Assembly (NCBI RefSeq): GCF_000219535.2
Contig: NZ_CP007806.1
Coordinates: forward strand, 4,794,501 to 4,858,500
Direction: 5' to 3'
Length of the DNA stretch: 64,000 nucleotides
DNA from: Brevibacillus laterosporus LMG 15441
GTDB taxonomy: Bacteria; Bacillota; Bacilli; Brevibacillales; Brevibacillaceae
Shown here in pieces: positions 9,376 to 18,900 of the stretch; position 1 is the first letter of the stretch; the number at the start of each line of letters is the position of its first letter. The translations under genes were made by a program, and so were the position numbers. Under the pieces are notes generated by a model that was not told the origin of the DNA, made no database searches, and saw nothing but the letters and a program-made list of their open reading frames with translations.

Positions 9376-9395
9376 TTAACCAGTGGTCAATTAAT
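9376..9395. promoter_or_regulatory. Candidate TetR operator ahead of the SDR gene
   Basis: The 20-bp sequence TTAACCAGTGGTCAATTAAT contains half-sites TTAACCA and TGGTCAA (reverse complement TTGACCA) around one central base. It differs at one position from the site at 10241-10260. It begins 17 bases upstream of the start codon. Confidence 0.75.
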
Positions 9396-9402
9396 ACTTG
9401 AG

Positions 9403-9435
9403 AAAAAACTCGACTACTACTGCCGAGGTTTTTTT
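9403..9435. terminator. Short bidirectional terminator-like hairpin
   Basis: An A-run, CTCG, an 11-base loop region, CGAG and a T-run occur in order, so either strand could be served. It lies downstream of the TetR gene on minus. The stem is short. Confidence 0.5.
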
Positions 9436-9456
9436 GATGGTTTTTTGATTCTTGCC

Positions 9457-9517
9457 TCTGGATTCTGGTTTCTTGTCTCTGGATTCTTGTTTCTTGATTC
9501 TAGATTCTGGTTTCTTG
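9457..9517. repeat. Three tandem copies of a 21-bp-period repeat
   Basis: Copies of TCTGGATTCTGGTTTCTTG-like sequence start at 9457, 9478 and 9499 with two or three differences. A partial copy lies just before the first. The array sits in the intergenic stretch between the TetR and SDR genes and codes for nothing evident. Confidence 0.8.
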
Positions 9518-9596
9518 TTCCATCTATTCTTTCATTTTCAGCTTTTCTTTTGGTATTGTTCATGACGTTGCTTGATTATTCAATTCGCTTCAAACT

Positions 9597-10205
9597 TCAA
9601 GCCTCGTGCTCGCCAGTCAATTGGTTAGCCAGAAATCTCACATGCACCTTAACAAGTGCTTCCACATCTTCGTACGTTTGCTTCGTTTGAATGTAATGGA
9701 CGACAAACCCATGTAAAGAAAGGAATATGACCCATGGTATTGTGAACGTATTTCCAATCCTTTGTAGCGCATCTCCCGCCTCTTCCCTGACAAGGCTTGC
9801 AAACGTTTCATAACAACTGTCCTGCTCTGGTCGAGCGTACTCCAATGTCTCCGGCTCATTCGAACAAAACATCATTTCATAATGATGCGGATGGCTAAGG
9901 CCAAAATGGATAAAGGTCTCCATTAGCGACTCTAATTTATGCTGGGGCCGGCTCGCAGTATCCGTCTGTTCGATTGATTTTTTCATTTGTTCCTGCAATG
10001 TACGATAATCCTCTTGCACAATAGCGTTAAATAGCTCAGCCTTTTCTTTGAAATGATAATATAGTGATCCGTGACTATAGCCTAGTTTTTGTGCAATACT
10101 TCGCATGGAAACCGCTCGATAGCCTTGTGTTGCAAATAGTTCGCGAGCTACTTTTACAATCTGTTCACGGCTCAGTTCCTTGGTTACCGCCCTTCTTGCC
10201 GCCAT
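9597..10205 (-). CDS. TetR/AcrR-family transcriptional regulator
   Basis: This 202-residue protein has the TetR N-terminal DNA-binding domain. It shows SREQIVKVARELFATQGY, then the helix-turn-helix VSMRSIAQKLGYSHGSLYYHF at roughly residues 33-53, including the family-typical GSLYYHFKEKAEL. The variable C-terminal ligand/dimer domain (60-200) gives no ligand clue. The ATG at 10205 follows an AAGGAGTG site. A palindromic 20-bp motif 36 bases upstream matches the one in front of the SDR gene. This suggests autoregulation plus control of the SDR gene, and perhaps of the MATE exporter upstream, although no copy of the site occurs near the exporter start. Confidence 0.92.
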   Translation of the reverse strand: MAARRAVTKELSREQIVKVARELFATQGYRAVSMRSIAQKLGYSHGSLYYHFKEKAELFNAIVQEDYRTLQEQMKKSIEQTDTASRPQHKLESLMETFIHFGLSHPHHYEMMFCSNEPETLEYARPEQDSCYETFASLVREEAGDALQRIGNTFTIPWVIFLSLHGFVVHYIQTKQTYEDVEALVKVHVRFLANQLTGEHEA

Positions 10206-10240
10206 CGTGCTTCACTCCTTACAAACTAACTTCAGTTTAT

Positions 10241-10260
10241 TTAACCAATGGTCAATTAAT
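10241..10260. promoter_or_regulatory. Candidate TetR operator ahead of the TetR gene
   Basis: The sequence TTAACCAATGGTCAATTAAT is one base different from 9376-9395. It lies 36 bases before the regulator start, fitting autorepression. Confidence 0.75.
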
Positions 10261-10420
10261 GTTTTCAGTATATCTTGCATTTCTTTACTTGTCAAAGAGT
10301 AATATCCGTTATTTTCCTCATCGTGTCCCAAAGAACAGACAACCTATTCAAATCACTTCCTTATTATATATTGCTTTATGCAGGCGATCTTATGATCTAT
10401 ACTTCATTACATCTTTGTAC

Positions 10421-10448
10421 AAAAAAAACGAGCGTAAAGCTCGCTCGT
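10421..10448 (-). terminator. Terminator after the MATE gene
   Basis: ACGAGCG (10428-10434) pairs with CGCTCGT (10442-10448), and eight T residues follow on minus. Confidence 0.88.
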
Positions 10449-10491
10449 CTCTTTTGTCGTTTATTCTGCGGTGTTTATTATGCAGTATTTC

Positions 10492-11862
10492 TTACTCCGT
10501 ATTACCCTCATTGACCATTCTCGCGGTTTTCCTCTGCAAATGCAACAATCGCCACATTAGGAAAATAGCCCCAACGGCAAGACCTACAATTAAACCAATC
10601 CAATAGCCGAATGCACCTAAATCGGTAATTTGTACCAACAAAAATCCGAGTGGTAAACCAATCACCCAATATGAAATCAAAGCAACAATAAAAGTAATGT
10701 TTACGTCCTTATAACCGCGCAGCGCTCCTTGAATAGGGGCGGCAATCGCATCAGACAACTGAAAAAAGATGGCATATAATAAGAAATGCTGAGCCAGCTC
10801 AAATACTTCAATGTCATTCGTGTAAAGGGAAGCCACTTCTTTGTTGAAGATAACCAAAGCTACTGAAAATAATAACCCCAATGCTACGGCAATGCCGATT
10901 CCTAAAAAACTGTACTGACGTGCATCCTTCATTCGTTTTGCCCCTACCTCATGACCAACCACAATCGTTAATGCCATGGCGATACTCATCGGTATCATAT
11001 ATAGGAAGGAAGCAAAATTCATTGCCACCTGATGGGCAGCAATCGTAATGGTATCGAATCGACTCATCAGCAGAGTAACAGCCGCAAAAATACTGGTCTC
11101 AAAGAAAATGGAGAATCCAATCGGCAAGCCTAATTTTAAAATTTCTCCCCATGTCTTAAAGGAGAGCTTATGAAGCTTACTAAACAATCCGTACTCCCGA
11201 AAATTCCCTACGCGTAAAATAACAAAATAAGTAATCACCAAAATAATCCAATAGGTAATAGTCGTCGCTACCCCTGCACCAACCCCACCTAATCGTGGCA
11301 AGCCGAATTTACCGAAGATTAATAAGTAATTTAATACAACATTAATCGGTAAAGAGATGAGGGAGATAAACATAGTGACTCTAGTCTCACCCAAAGCATC
11401 GATGAAGCAGCGCAAAACGGTGTAGACAAAAAGCGGAATGATACCAAAAGCAAGTGCCAATAAAAAGTTCTGAGCAACCCGGTGCACCTCTGGTTCCAGC
11501 CTCATGCCGCCCAGGATGGCAGGAATGGCAAATATACCAATCACAATGACAGAGAGCGCGATTGCCACACCTAGATAGATTCCTTGAAAAACAATATAAG
11601 GAACCTTTTCTTTCTTCTGCGCCCCAATCATTTGAGCGATGATTGGAGTGACCGCTAACAGAATTCCGTTTAATCCGGTAAAAACAGGCGCCCATATACT
11701 AGTCGCAATTGCTACGCCCGCTAAATCATTCGCCCCGGCATGTCCAGACATAATCGTATCAAAAAAGGACATTGCAAAAAGAGCCACCTGTGTAACCATG
11801 ATTGGCAACAAAATGAGTAAAAAATGTTTCGATTTTTGAGATAAGTTGTAAGTTTGATTCAT
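10492..11862 (-). CDS. MATE-family multidrug/cation antiporter
   Basis: This 456-residue integral membrane protein has about twelve hydrophobic segments and the MATE hallmarks. These are [23 protein letters not shown] in helix 1, and the repeated P/Q and G-x-x(3)-A patterns [12 protein letters not shown] and [12 protein letters not shown] at the ends of the two halves. MATE transporters exchange Na+ or H+ for organic cations and drugs; the sequence does not reveal the substrate. AGGGGTC precedes the ATG. A TATAAT box lies at 11902-11907 with only a weak -35. It ends in its own terminator. The TetR gene lies downstream but is separated by that terminator. Confidence 0.93.
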   Translation of the reverse strand: MNQTYNLSQKSKHFLLILLPIMVTQVALFAMSFFDTIMSGHAGANDLAGVAIATSIWAPVFTGLNGILLAVTPIIAQMIGAQKKEKVPYIVFQGIYLGVAIALSVIVIGIFAIPAILGGMRLEPEVHRVAQNFLLALAFGIIPLFVYTVLRCFIDALGETRVTMFISLISLPINVVLNYLLIFGKFGLPRLGGVGAGVATTITYWIILVITYFVILRVGNFREYGLFSKLHKLSFKTWGEILKLGLPIGFSIFFETSIFAAVTLLMSRFDTITIAAHQVAMNFASFLYMIPMSIAMALTIVVGHEVGAKRMKDARQYSFLGIGIAVALGLLFSVALVIFNKEVASLYTNDIEVFELAQHFLLYAIFFQLSDAIAAPIQGALRGYKDVNITFIVALISYWVIGLPLGFLLVQITDLGAFGYWIGLIVGLAVGAIFLMWRLLHLQRKTARMVNEGNTE

Positions 11863-12098
11863 AATTGACCCCTGTATTTTTTTGGATAATTACAAAGTCT
11901 AATTATAACATAGTTTGGATTTTTTAATGGTAGTTTATGTGAGGATAAAACCTTTTGAAATAAGATATAGGGTATAAATTATATTTTACGTAATTAGATA
12001 CAATTCTGTCTATTATATTCGCTATATTTTGCTTATTTGTAAACATAATATTAATTTATATAGTCCTTATTCCTTTTTTTTACAAATGAAAGAGTAAC
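11863..12098. other. AT-rich intergenic stretch
   Basis: Apart from the possible -10 box of the MATE gene at 11902-11907, I see no gene, RNA or strong repeat. It is markedly more AT-rich than its surroundings. Confidence 0.6.
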
Positions 12099-12326
12099 AT
12101 GCTACTGACAAAGATTGGTAATGGAAAGGATTTTATAATTTACAGTATATTACAAATCGTTGTGAAGGTAGGTGCTATACTGCGTGAACTGGTAGAGGGC
12201 AAATCCAGAGACCTTTTAGCTAAGGAATTGGGACATAAAAACTACAAAACACTAGACATCTATATGCGCCGCAAGAACTTACTTGCCAATGCTGCTCAGT
12301 GTCAAAAATTCGCTACTGATCTGTAA
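12099..12326 (+). pseudogene. Remnant of a tyrosine recombinase/integrase C-terminus
   Basis: This 75-codon open frame on the otherwise empty plus strand carries LAKELGHKNYKTLDIYM near its end. That matches the last conserved block of tyrosine recombinases: an ELLGHK-like histidine motif, then a T-x-x-x-Y with the candidate nucleophile Tyr in DIYM. The preceding LRELVEG resembles the HxLR region but lacks its histidine. Nothing upstream encodes the rest of the catalytic domain, and the ribosome site is weak (GAAAGAG). It is best read as a decayed fragment of a mobile element. A small expressed protein is possible but less likely. Confidence 0.5.
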
Positions 12327-12412
12327 TCACATTCTTTTTATACTTCCTTACTAACGTAGGCTGTTCTCATGGATTGAAATTCACCAATTAATTTCAACAA
12401 GATAGATAGAGG

Positions 12413-12456
12413 AAAAAACCCTTTAGACATCTATTGAAGTTGTCTAAAGGGTTTTC
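12413..12456. terminator. Strong terminator after the S-layer operon
   Basis: Arms at 12415-12429 and 12441-12455 are a perfect 15-bp inverted repeat with A/T runs on both sides. It can work in both directions and closes the S-layer operon. Confidence 0.92.
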
Positions 12457-12478
12457 TTATTTCACTCAAATGATTTTA

Positions 12479-13042
12479 TTAAGAGACTGTAATAGTAAAG
12501 GTTTCAGATACTTCTCCGCCTTGACCATCTTTTGCAGTTACAGTGATAGTTGCTGTTCCCTTAGCTACTGGAGTAACTACGATATCGTTACCTGATACAG
12601 CTACTGTAGCAATCCCAGCGTCGTCGCTTTTTGCAGTAAGTGTCAAAGTATCTCCATCAGCATCTGTGAAAGTACCAGATGCATCAACAGTTACATCAGT
12701 ACCTACTGTTCCAGTTTTGTCATCAATAGCTGCAGCTACTGTTGGAGCATTATTTGTTTTCGCTGCTTCGTTTACTGTAATAGTAAAGGTCTCAGATACT
12801 TCTCCACCTTTACCATCTTTTGCAGTTACAGTGATAGTTGCTGCTCCCTTAGCTACTGGAGTAACTACGATATTGTTACCTGATACAGCTACTGTAGCAA
12901 TCCCAGAGTCGTTGCTTGCTGCAGTAAGTGTCAAAGTATCTCCATCAGCATCTGTGAAAGTACCAGTTACATCAACAGTTACATCAGTACCTACTGTTCC
13001 AGTTTTGTCATCAATAGCTGTAGCTACTGTTGGAGCATTGTT
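12479..13042 (-). repeat. Two tandem 288-bp coding repeats in the OWP-like gene
   Basis: The unit 12755-13042 and the unit 12479-12754 (cut by the stop codon) are nearly identical in DNA. Each encodes a module starting NNAPTVA and containing TDADGDTLTL and ATITVTAKDG. The period is 288 bp, or 96 residues. Confidence 0.92.
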
Positions 13043-15817
13043 TGCTGGAGTCTGAGCAACTACAACCTCTTTATTAGTAGAAATAGCATTGAAATTGTTT
13101 ACTAAGTTACCATTTTTATCTTTCAAGCTGTTGTTGTTTAGAAGCGCAATTGACAGAACATCATTCAACCCTTTTTGTTCAAATACTAGTGTAATTGTAT
13201 CAGAAGGAGTAACGGTTGCTTTGTAATCTGTACCAGGGATTAAAACGTTACCTTTAGAATCTTTAACTGTTAATGCTTGAGCAGCTACCGCTTCATTTGC
13301 AGTTAGGGCTTCGTCAAATTTAACAGCAACAGAATATCCATCAGTACCAACTTCAAATTCTTCAACCGGAATTAGAGATGGAGCAATTTTATCTGCTACA
13401 GATGCATCAGTGTTAATTACAAAAGCATTGCCTAATGCAGTCTCAGTTCCAACAGGTGTAGCAATTGTTTTTACCTTAACATTTGCTACAGATTTATCTT
13501 TAAGCTCATCCACAAGTGTTAGTGTAATTACACGACCATCGATAGTTGCATTAGCCAATTTTACATCCTTGCTACCATCTGTTACTACAAAATCACCAGC
13601 GTAAAGAATAGAAGGTACTCCACCATCTTTAGAAAGAGTGATTTTAATTGTTTTTGCATCTACTGCTTCAGCTTTCTCTACAGTTGCTAATGTTTCAGCT
13701 ACTGCGCCAACCAAAGAAACTTCTTGATCATCGATTGTATTACCTGCTAAGTCTTTAATTCCAGCTAAGTAGATAGATGCTACATCAGCAGTTGAAACAG
13801 GAGTATTTCCTTGTTTCCAAGAAGTAGGGAATGTGAATACAACAGATTTACCTGTTGCATCTAGATCAACTGTTGCACCAGCTGGTAGGTTGTAGATACC
13901 TTTATTAGCAATTGCATATTTGAAACTAGCAACATTTGTAGCAGAAGTTAGATCCAATTTTTCATTAAATGCAATAACTACTTTGTTCTTAGCAGAATCT
14001 TTGATTTTGCTAGCAACTGCCGGAGCTGTCTTATCTGGAACGATTACCAAATGGTCAACAACTGCATCCATTGGGTTACCTGCTAAATCTTTAATTTCAG
14101 AAATACTAAGTTTGAAAGGAGATTCTTCTGGATTAAACTTAGCACCACCTGGTAATTTGACAACTACTTTAGTTTCATCATCTGTACCAGATACTTGTTC
14201 AAATGCTATTGGTTGAATGCTGATAAGTTTACCGTCTTTATTTTTTAAAGTAACTTTTGCACCAGCAAGTTTAACTTTTTCATTGAAGGAAACAATAATT
14301 TTCTCCTCAGAATCTGCTGTAACTGCATTCACAAAAGGTTTTTCGGTATCAATTTCTGGCTTAAAGGAGATTTTGATATCTTCAGTAGTTTTATTTCCGT
14401 AAAAATCTTCAATACCTTTAGCAATAACGATTTCTCCACCAGCATTCGGGAAATTAGTACCAAAAGTAGCTGTATATTTGGTTCTATCTAATCTGTCTTG
14501 TTCAACAGTTGCAGTTACTGCTCCAAATTTTACAACAGGAGTAGTTTTTACTTCACGATCGAATTTGAAAGTAACTGCTGTTGTAGAAGCACTTACTAGA
14601 GTAGCTGTTGGTGCAGTTACAATTCCATCAACAGAGAATTTAGACTCTAACTCAACATTTTTTAATGTAGCGTAGTCTTCCAATACATTTGCTTTTACTT
14701 TTAACGTATGCTCACCTGCTGTTAGAGCATTAGCAAGTTGAATTGTTAATTTTGTACCAGTAGCATCAAGTTCCAATGAAGTAGCAGAGAATAGTTGACC
14801 ATCAATTGTGTAGTTAGATGGTACTTTTACAGCAGTATCTTTAACTGGTTCACTGAATACTACCTCTAATTTTTTGTTACCAACAGTTTTAACTGCAGAT
14901 ACTGTTGGAAGAGTAAGGTCTGTTAGAGAAATATTTTGTACGGTAAAATCGTCTCCTAATTCTACTCCTGCAGTATCTTTAATTTTCCCGTCTACAGTTA
15001 CTGATATTTTACCTGTTTGATTAACAAGTGCTGTTCCTAGAGTCAATACAACAGATGTTTTGTCGTCCGATAGTTTAGCATCGATTACAGTGTTTGAACC
15101 AGTTACCTTAAATTTATCTGTTTTAATACTTGCTTCATCAACAGCTTTTGTAAAGTTAACTTTGATTTGTTTTAAGTTAATAGCACTTACGCTTTCAACT
15201 TTCAAATCACCAGCTTTAGCAGCATCAACAGCAGCTTTTTTCTTAGCTACACGAGCTTCAAGAGCTGCTTTTTTGTCAGCGTCAGTTACAGCGCTAACTT
15301 TAGCAACTGCAGTTACACCAAGAGCTTCCGCTTTAGCGATTGCTTCTGGAGTGTCAAGTGCAGCAGCTTCGTAAGCAACAACTGCTTCTTCAGCTTGTTT
15401 TAGAATTGCATCTGGATTAAGAGGTTTTTGCTCAGGTTGCATTTCTTTTTCAGTAGAAACTTTACCTTGAGCATCTACAGCGTAGAAACCTTCTTCGCCA
15501 CCGATTTTCTCGAAGTCTTCGCTAGTTACCGTTCTGTATTTAACTTCTTTACCAGCTAGTTTAGCGTCCATCAATTCTTGCAATGTAGCTACTTCACCAT
15601 CCCAGTTTACATAAAGAACGCTGTTTTCAACATTCTCTAGACCGGAATCATATAAATCTTTAACTAGCATTGCATTTTGTTTAATGAATGCATCGTCAGA
15701 ATAGAATCTGTCCACTTTTCCACCAATATAAATTCCGCCAGATGCTGCGAAAGCAGAAGTAGCCATACTAGTTACTAGTGCTGTAGATAGCACTGATAGG
15801 ATTACTTTTTTATTCAC
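12479..15817 (-). CDS. S-layer protein, outer-wall-protein (OWP)-like
   Basis: This 1112-residue secreted protein has a signal peptide cleaved near AFA-AS at residues 24-25. The start MNKKVILSVLSTALV and the motif GIYIGG closely resemble the Brevibacillus outer wall protein as I remember it. It has no SLH domain. After an alanine/lysine-rich helix (about 140-205) come several SbsA/Big-type Ig-like modules, each with a K-V/I-x-V-x-F-x-(E/K) strand and a K-D-x-A-G-N or similar loop. Two near-identical 96-residue modules (TDADGDTLTL core) end the protein. It should form the outer S-layer lattice on the SLH protein encoded upstream. The genes are 135 bases apart, with a stable hairpin between them and no clear promoter, consistent with one operon. 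Confidence 0.9.
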   Translation of the reverse strand: MNKKVILSVLSTALVTSMATSAFAASGGIYIGGKVDRFYSDDAFIKQNAMLVKDLYDSGLENVENSVLYVNWDGEVATLQELMDAKLAGKEVKYRTVTSEDFEKIGGEEGFYAVDAQGKVSTEKEMQPEQKPLNPDAILKQAEEAVVAYEAAALDTPEAIAKAEALGVTAVAKVSAVTDADKKAALEARVAKKKAAVDAAKAGDLKVESVSAINLKQIKVNFTKAVDEASIKTDKFKVTGSNTVIDAKLSDDKTSVVLTLGTALVNQTGKISVTVDGKIKDTAGVELGDDFTVQNISLTDLTLPTVSAVKTVGNKKLEVVFSEPVKDTAVKVPSNYTIDGQLFSATSLELDATGTKLTIQLANALTAGEHTLKVKANVLEDYATLKNVELESKFSVDGIVTAPTATLVSASTTAVTFKFDREVKTTPVVKFGAVTATVEQDRLDRTKYTATFGTNFPNAGGEIVIAKGIEDFYGNKTTEDIKISFKPEIDTEKPFVNAVTADSEEKIIVSFNEKVKLAGAKVTLKNKDGKLISIQPIAFEQVSGTDDETKVVVKLPGGAKFNPEESPFKLSISEIKDLAGNPMDAVVDHLVIVPDKTAPAVASKIKDSAKNKVVIAFNEKLDLTSATNVASFKYAIANKGIYNLPAGATVDLDATGKSVVFTFPTSWKQGNTPVSTADVASIYLAGIKDLAGNTIDDQEVSLVGAVAETLATVEKAEAVDAKTIKITLSKDGGVPSILYAGDFVVTDGSKDVKLANATIDGRVITLTLVDELKDKSVANVKVKTIATPVGTETALGNAFVINTDASVADKIAPSLIPVEEFEVGTDGYSVAVKFDEALTANEAVAAQALTVKDSKGNVLIPGTDYKATVTPSDTITLVFEQKGLNDVLSIALLNNNSLKDKNGNLVNNFNAISTNKEVVVAQTPANNAPTVATAIDDKTGTVGTDVTVDVTGTFTDADGDTLTLTAASNDSGIATVAVSGNNIVVTPVAKGAATITVTAKDGKGGEVSETFTITVNEAAKTNNAPTVAAAIDDKTGTVGTDVTVDASGTFTDADGDTLTLTAKSDDAGIATVAVSGNDIVVTPVAKGTATITVTAKDGQGGEVSETFTITVS

Positions 15818-15885
15818 TTACTACCCCTCCAAATATCGTATATTGAAGAATCTAATTTGCTTGTTTACATAACATTTATGTATTA

Positions 15886-15917
15886 GATAGATTAGAGACC
15901 GAAGTCTCTAATCTATC
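15886..15917 (-). other. Perfect 14-bp stem with UUCG tetraloop between the two S-layer genes
   Basis: The minus-strand RNA would fold GAUAGAUUAGAGAC, loop UUCG, then the exact complement. C(UUCG)G is an exceptionally stable tetraloop. No U-run follows, so it is more likely an mRNA stabiliser or partial attenuator than a terminator. Confidence 0.85.
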
Positions 15918-15952
15918 CATACATTTTGGCTTATAAGATTGACGACTGTACC

Positions 15953-18900
15953 TTATTTGTTAAATTTGATATTTAGATCAAATTTTTCTTTGCCTACTTT
16001 TACATAAGCTTCGTCAACTTTTTTGTAGCTCTTAGTGAAATCAAATTTACCGTCTTTAACTTCTGCAGTAAATTCTTTGTCGCCAAGAACGATTGTTACT
16101 TCTTTTTCATCTTTCAAATCACCAGTTAATTTACCAGCGATCTCATAACCATAAACTCCTGCAAGTACTTCAGTAGCTTTTTGTGTAGTGATGTCTAGAT
16201 CAGCATCTTCACTTGGATCTGGTTTTTCACCATTCCATTTTTGTTTTAGGAATTGATCCATTAGGGTTTCTTTGTTTTCATCTTTCTTCAGGTAACCCTC
16301 AGTTTTTGCATCGTCAGTGCTGATTACATACAATACATAATCGATATCGTCAGAATCATCATCAGTATCAACTAGTACTACATAGTCATCAGTGTCAACT
16401 CCGCCAAGGTCTTTACCGTCTTTGTCGAAGTAAACAACGTCTTTGTTAAGTCTTACGCTTTCTTTCTTAGAATCTGCAGTGTTGAAGTAGATCTTCTTAG
16501 ATTCTGTTTTTGTTACAAGTGCAGGAATTACTGCTTCTACACCAGCATCTTCATGTTCAGAAGATTTGATAGTTTCGTATTTGTACTCGTCACCACGAGC
16601 GTTAACGATGATTTTAACATCATCCTCTTCGATTAGCTTGTCGCTATCTACGCTGTAACGGATGAAAGTTTTCTCAAGCTTGTCGCCGTTGTCACCATCA
16701 TATTTGAAGTCTTCTTCAACCCATTTGTTGTTGTCATCACGGTGTTTGATTTTTAGGTAGTCTGTGCTTCCTTTAGTGTAAGCTTCAGTAACCACACCAA
16801 ACTCAGAACCAGATGCAAGACCTTTGGAATCTACAACGAATACTGCTTCTAGATCGCTACCGTCTACAGTGTAGTAAACTTCAGCGTCTTTCTCAGCAAC
16901 GTCTTTCCATTTCAAGATCTTAGGACTTTTCAGTTCAGGTTTGCTACCGGAAGAAGTAAGATCTTTAGTTCCGTCGATCAAGACAGTGCTGCTATTGTAT
17001 TCATACGTTTTACCGTTGATTTTAACTGTCTCATCGCTCTTCTTGGAGTTTTTGCTCCATTCAGATTTGGATAGAGATTTTACTTTAGAAGGGTCTTTCA
17101 TTTCAACTTTTTCAATATCACCACTTGCATTCATTTCGATTTGTGCAAGGATAAATTTTTTGTCGTTGGACAAAGTTAGGTATTCTTTAGCAAGTTCGTC
17201 TTCTTTTTTCTTCAAGTCGCTGAACTTGTCGCCTTTTTCGTTTTTGATATATTTGCCTTCTAGTTTAACTGAAGTAGTTTTACCTTTTTCAGTGAAAACT
17301 TTGAAGACATATCTATCGTTGACATTATCCCAAGTACCGGAAGTAGAGATAACTGCCAATTGTTTGCGATCGTTAGCTTCATATCCTTCGATGTGGCGAA
17401 TACGGCCTACAGCGTCAAGATAGATTTTAACTTTTGTACCTTCAAGGTTCTTAACATCATCAGAAGAGATAGTGTCTTCGATTTCCTTGTCTTTGTCTTT
17501 CGCGAAAGAAGCATTTCTGAAACGGTATTCTTTACCGTCGATGCTGATGCGGTAGTCGCTTTCAGACTTCGTACGAACTTTTTCAACTTTACCTTCAACT
17601 ACAGTACGGTTAGCGAAGATTAAAAGTTTGTCTTTGTTACCGTCTGCACGGTATGCATGGTAAACGTCCATTTCTTTAAGGTCAGCCAATTTAGCTGGTT
17701 TACCATCCAAGAATACTAGGTAGTCAACGCCTTCTTTTTTACCATCAAGAGATAGATCTTTACCTACCAAAGTAGTGACTTTCTTGTCAGACACTTTTTT
17801 GATAAGCTCAGAACCGAAGTGGTTGTTTACCCAGTTTTGGTCGCCACTGCGATCGTCAACGATGCTTAGGTAACGAACTTCATTCTTAGTGTTAAGAACT
17901 AGCTTAACAGAATAAGCATCGTCAGCTTCTAGCAATCTTTGTAGAGCATCTTGTACATCAGATGCTTTTGTAGCGCGCTCAAAGTTGAACGTTACAGTTA
18001 CATCTTCAGCCAAATCGTATTTTTTCTCGCTATCAAGTTCTAGAGTAAGTTTCTCGAACTTGTCTTTTTTGATTTGGTCTTTGTCTTTAGAAGGAGACAA
18101 TTTTTTACCATTAACATGGATAGCTTTGTATTTATCGAAAACAACTGTTTCGTCTTCGGAACCTTCCATCCATACTACAGTGTTGTCTTTGTCTTTGATC
18201 CATACTTGTACGCGTTGACCAGCGTAGTCGTTAGCATTGATGCTGTCAGCAACTTTGTACTTCACTTTGTTGAAGAAAGATTTGCTGTCAGAAGTCAATT
18301 CTACTTCGTTGTATTTCAAAGATCCAAGACCGATTACTGGTACGTTAGAAACTGAAGGAAGATCTTCAGGTTTGTTACGATCAGTCATAGTCCATTTTGT
18401 ATCGTAAACATGTACATGTAGGTACTCAGTTAGAAGGTTCTTACCAGCAAGAACTTCGTGATTGTTGTTAGATCCAACAGTTGTTTGTTTCATTAGATCA
18501 ACACGAAGAGAGTTGTCTAACATCTTCAATACGTCACCACGAACAGCTGGTTTGTTAGCATCGATAGTTACGCCATTGGAAATTCCCAAAGTGGACGCTT
18601 GTGCGATGAAGTTGTTTGGCCAAGTACCTTTTTGAAGTGCCATTGGCTCATAACCTAGTGCACGAACCAACATAGTAGCTGCTTCAGCATATGTTACTGT
18701 GTTGTTTGGACGGAAAGTTTTGTCTGGGTAACCTTTTGCAAGGTCTTCGCTAACTGCGATGCTAACCCAACCTTTGAACCAGTCAGTAGCAGTAACGTCT
18801 TTAAAGAATGGATTGAAAGTTGCAGTGTTTGCAGCTTGCTCAAGTCCACGAGCACGTACCATCAAAGTAGCGAACTCAGAACGTTTGATTGTTTGGTCAA

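Noticed and set aside
9457-9517. Possible CRISPR array
   Set aside because: Copies are adjacent, without spacers of constant size, and no cas gene is present.
10064-10606. Long plus-strand open frame opposite the TetR and MATE genes
   Set aside because: It is antisense to well-supported genes, lacks a ribosome site and has no recognisable protein sequence.
12543-15374. Several plus-strand open frames opposite the OWP-like gene
   Set aside because: They mirror the repetitive, Ala/Thr/Val-rich S-layer gene; their Ser/Val-rich products are composition artefacts.
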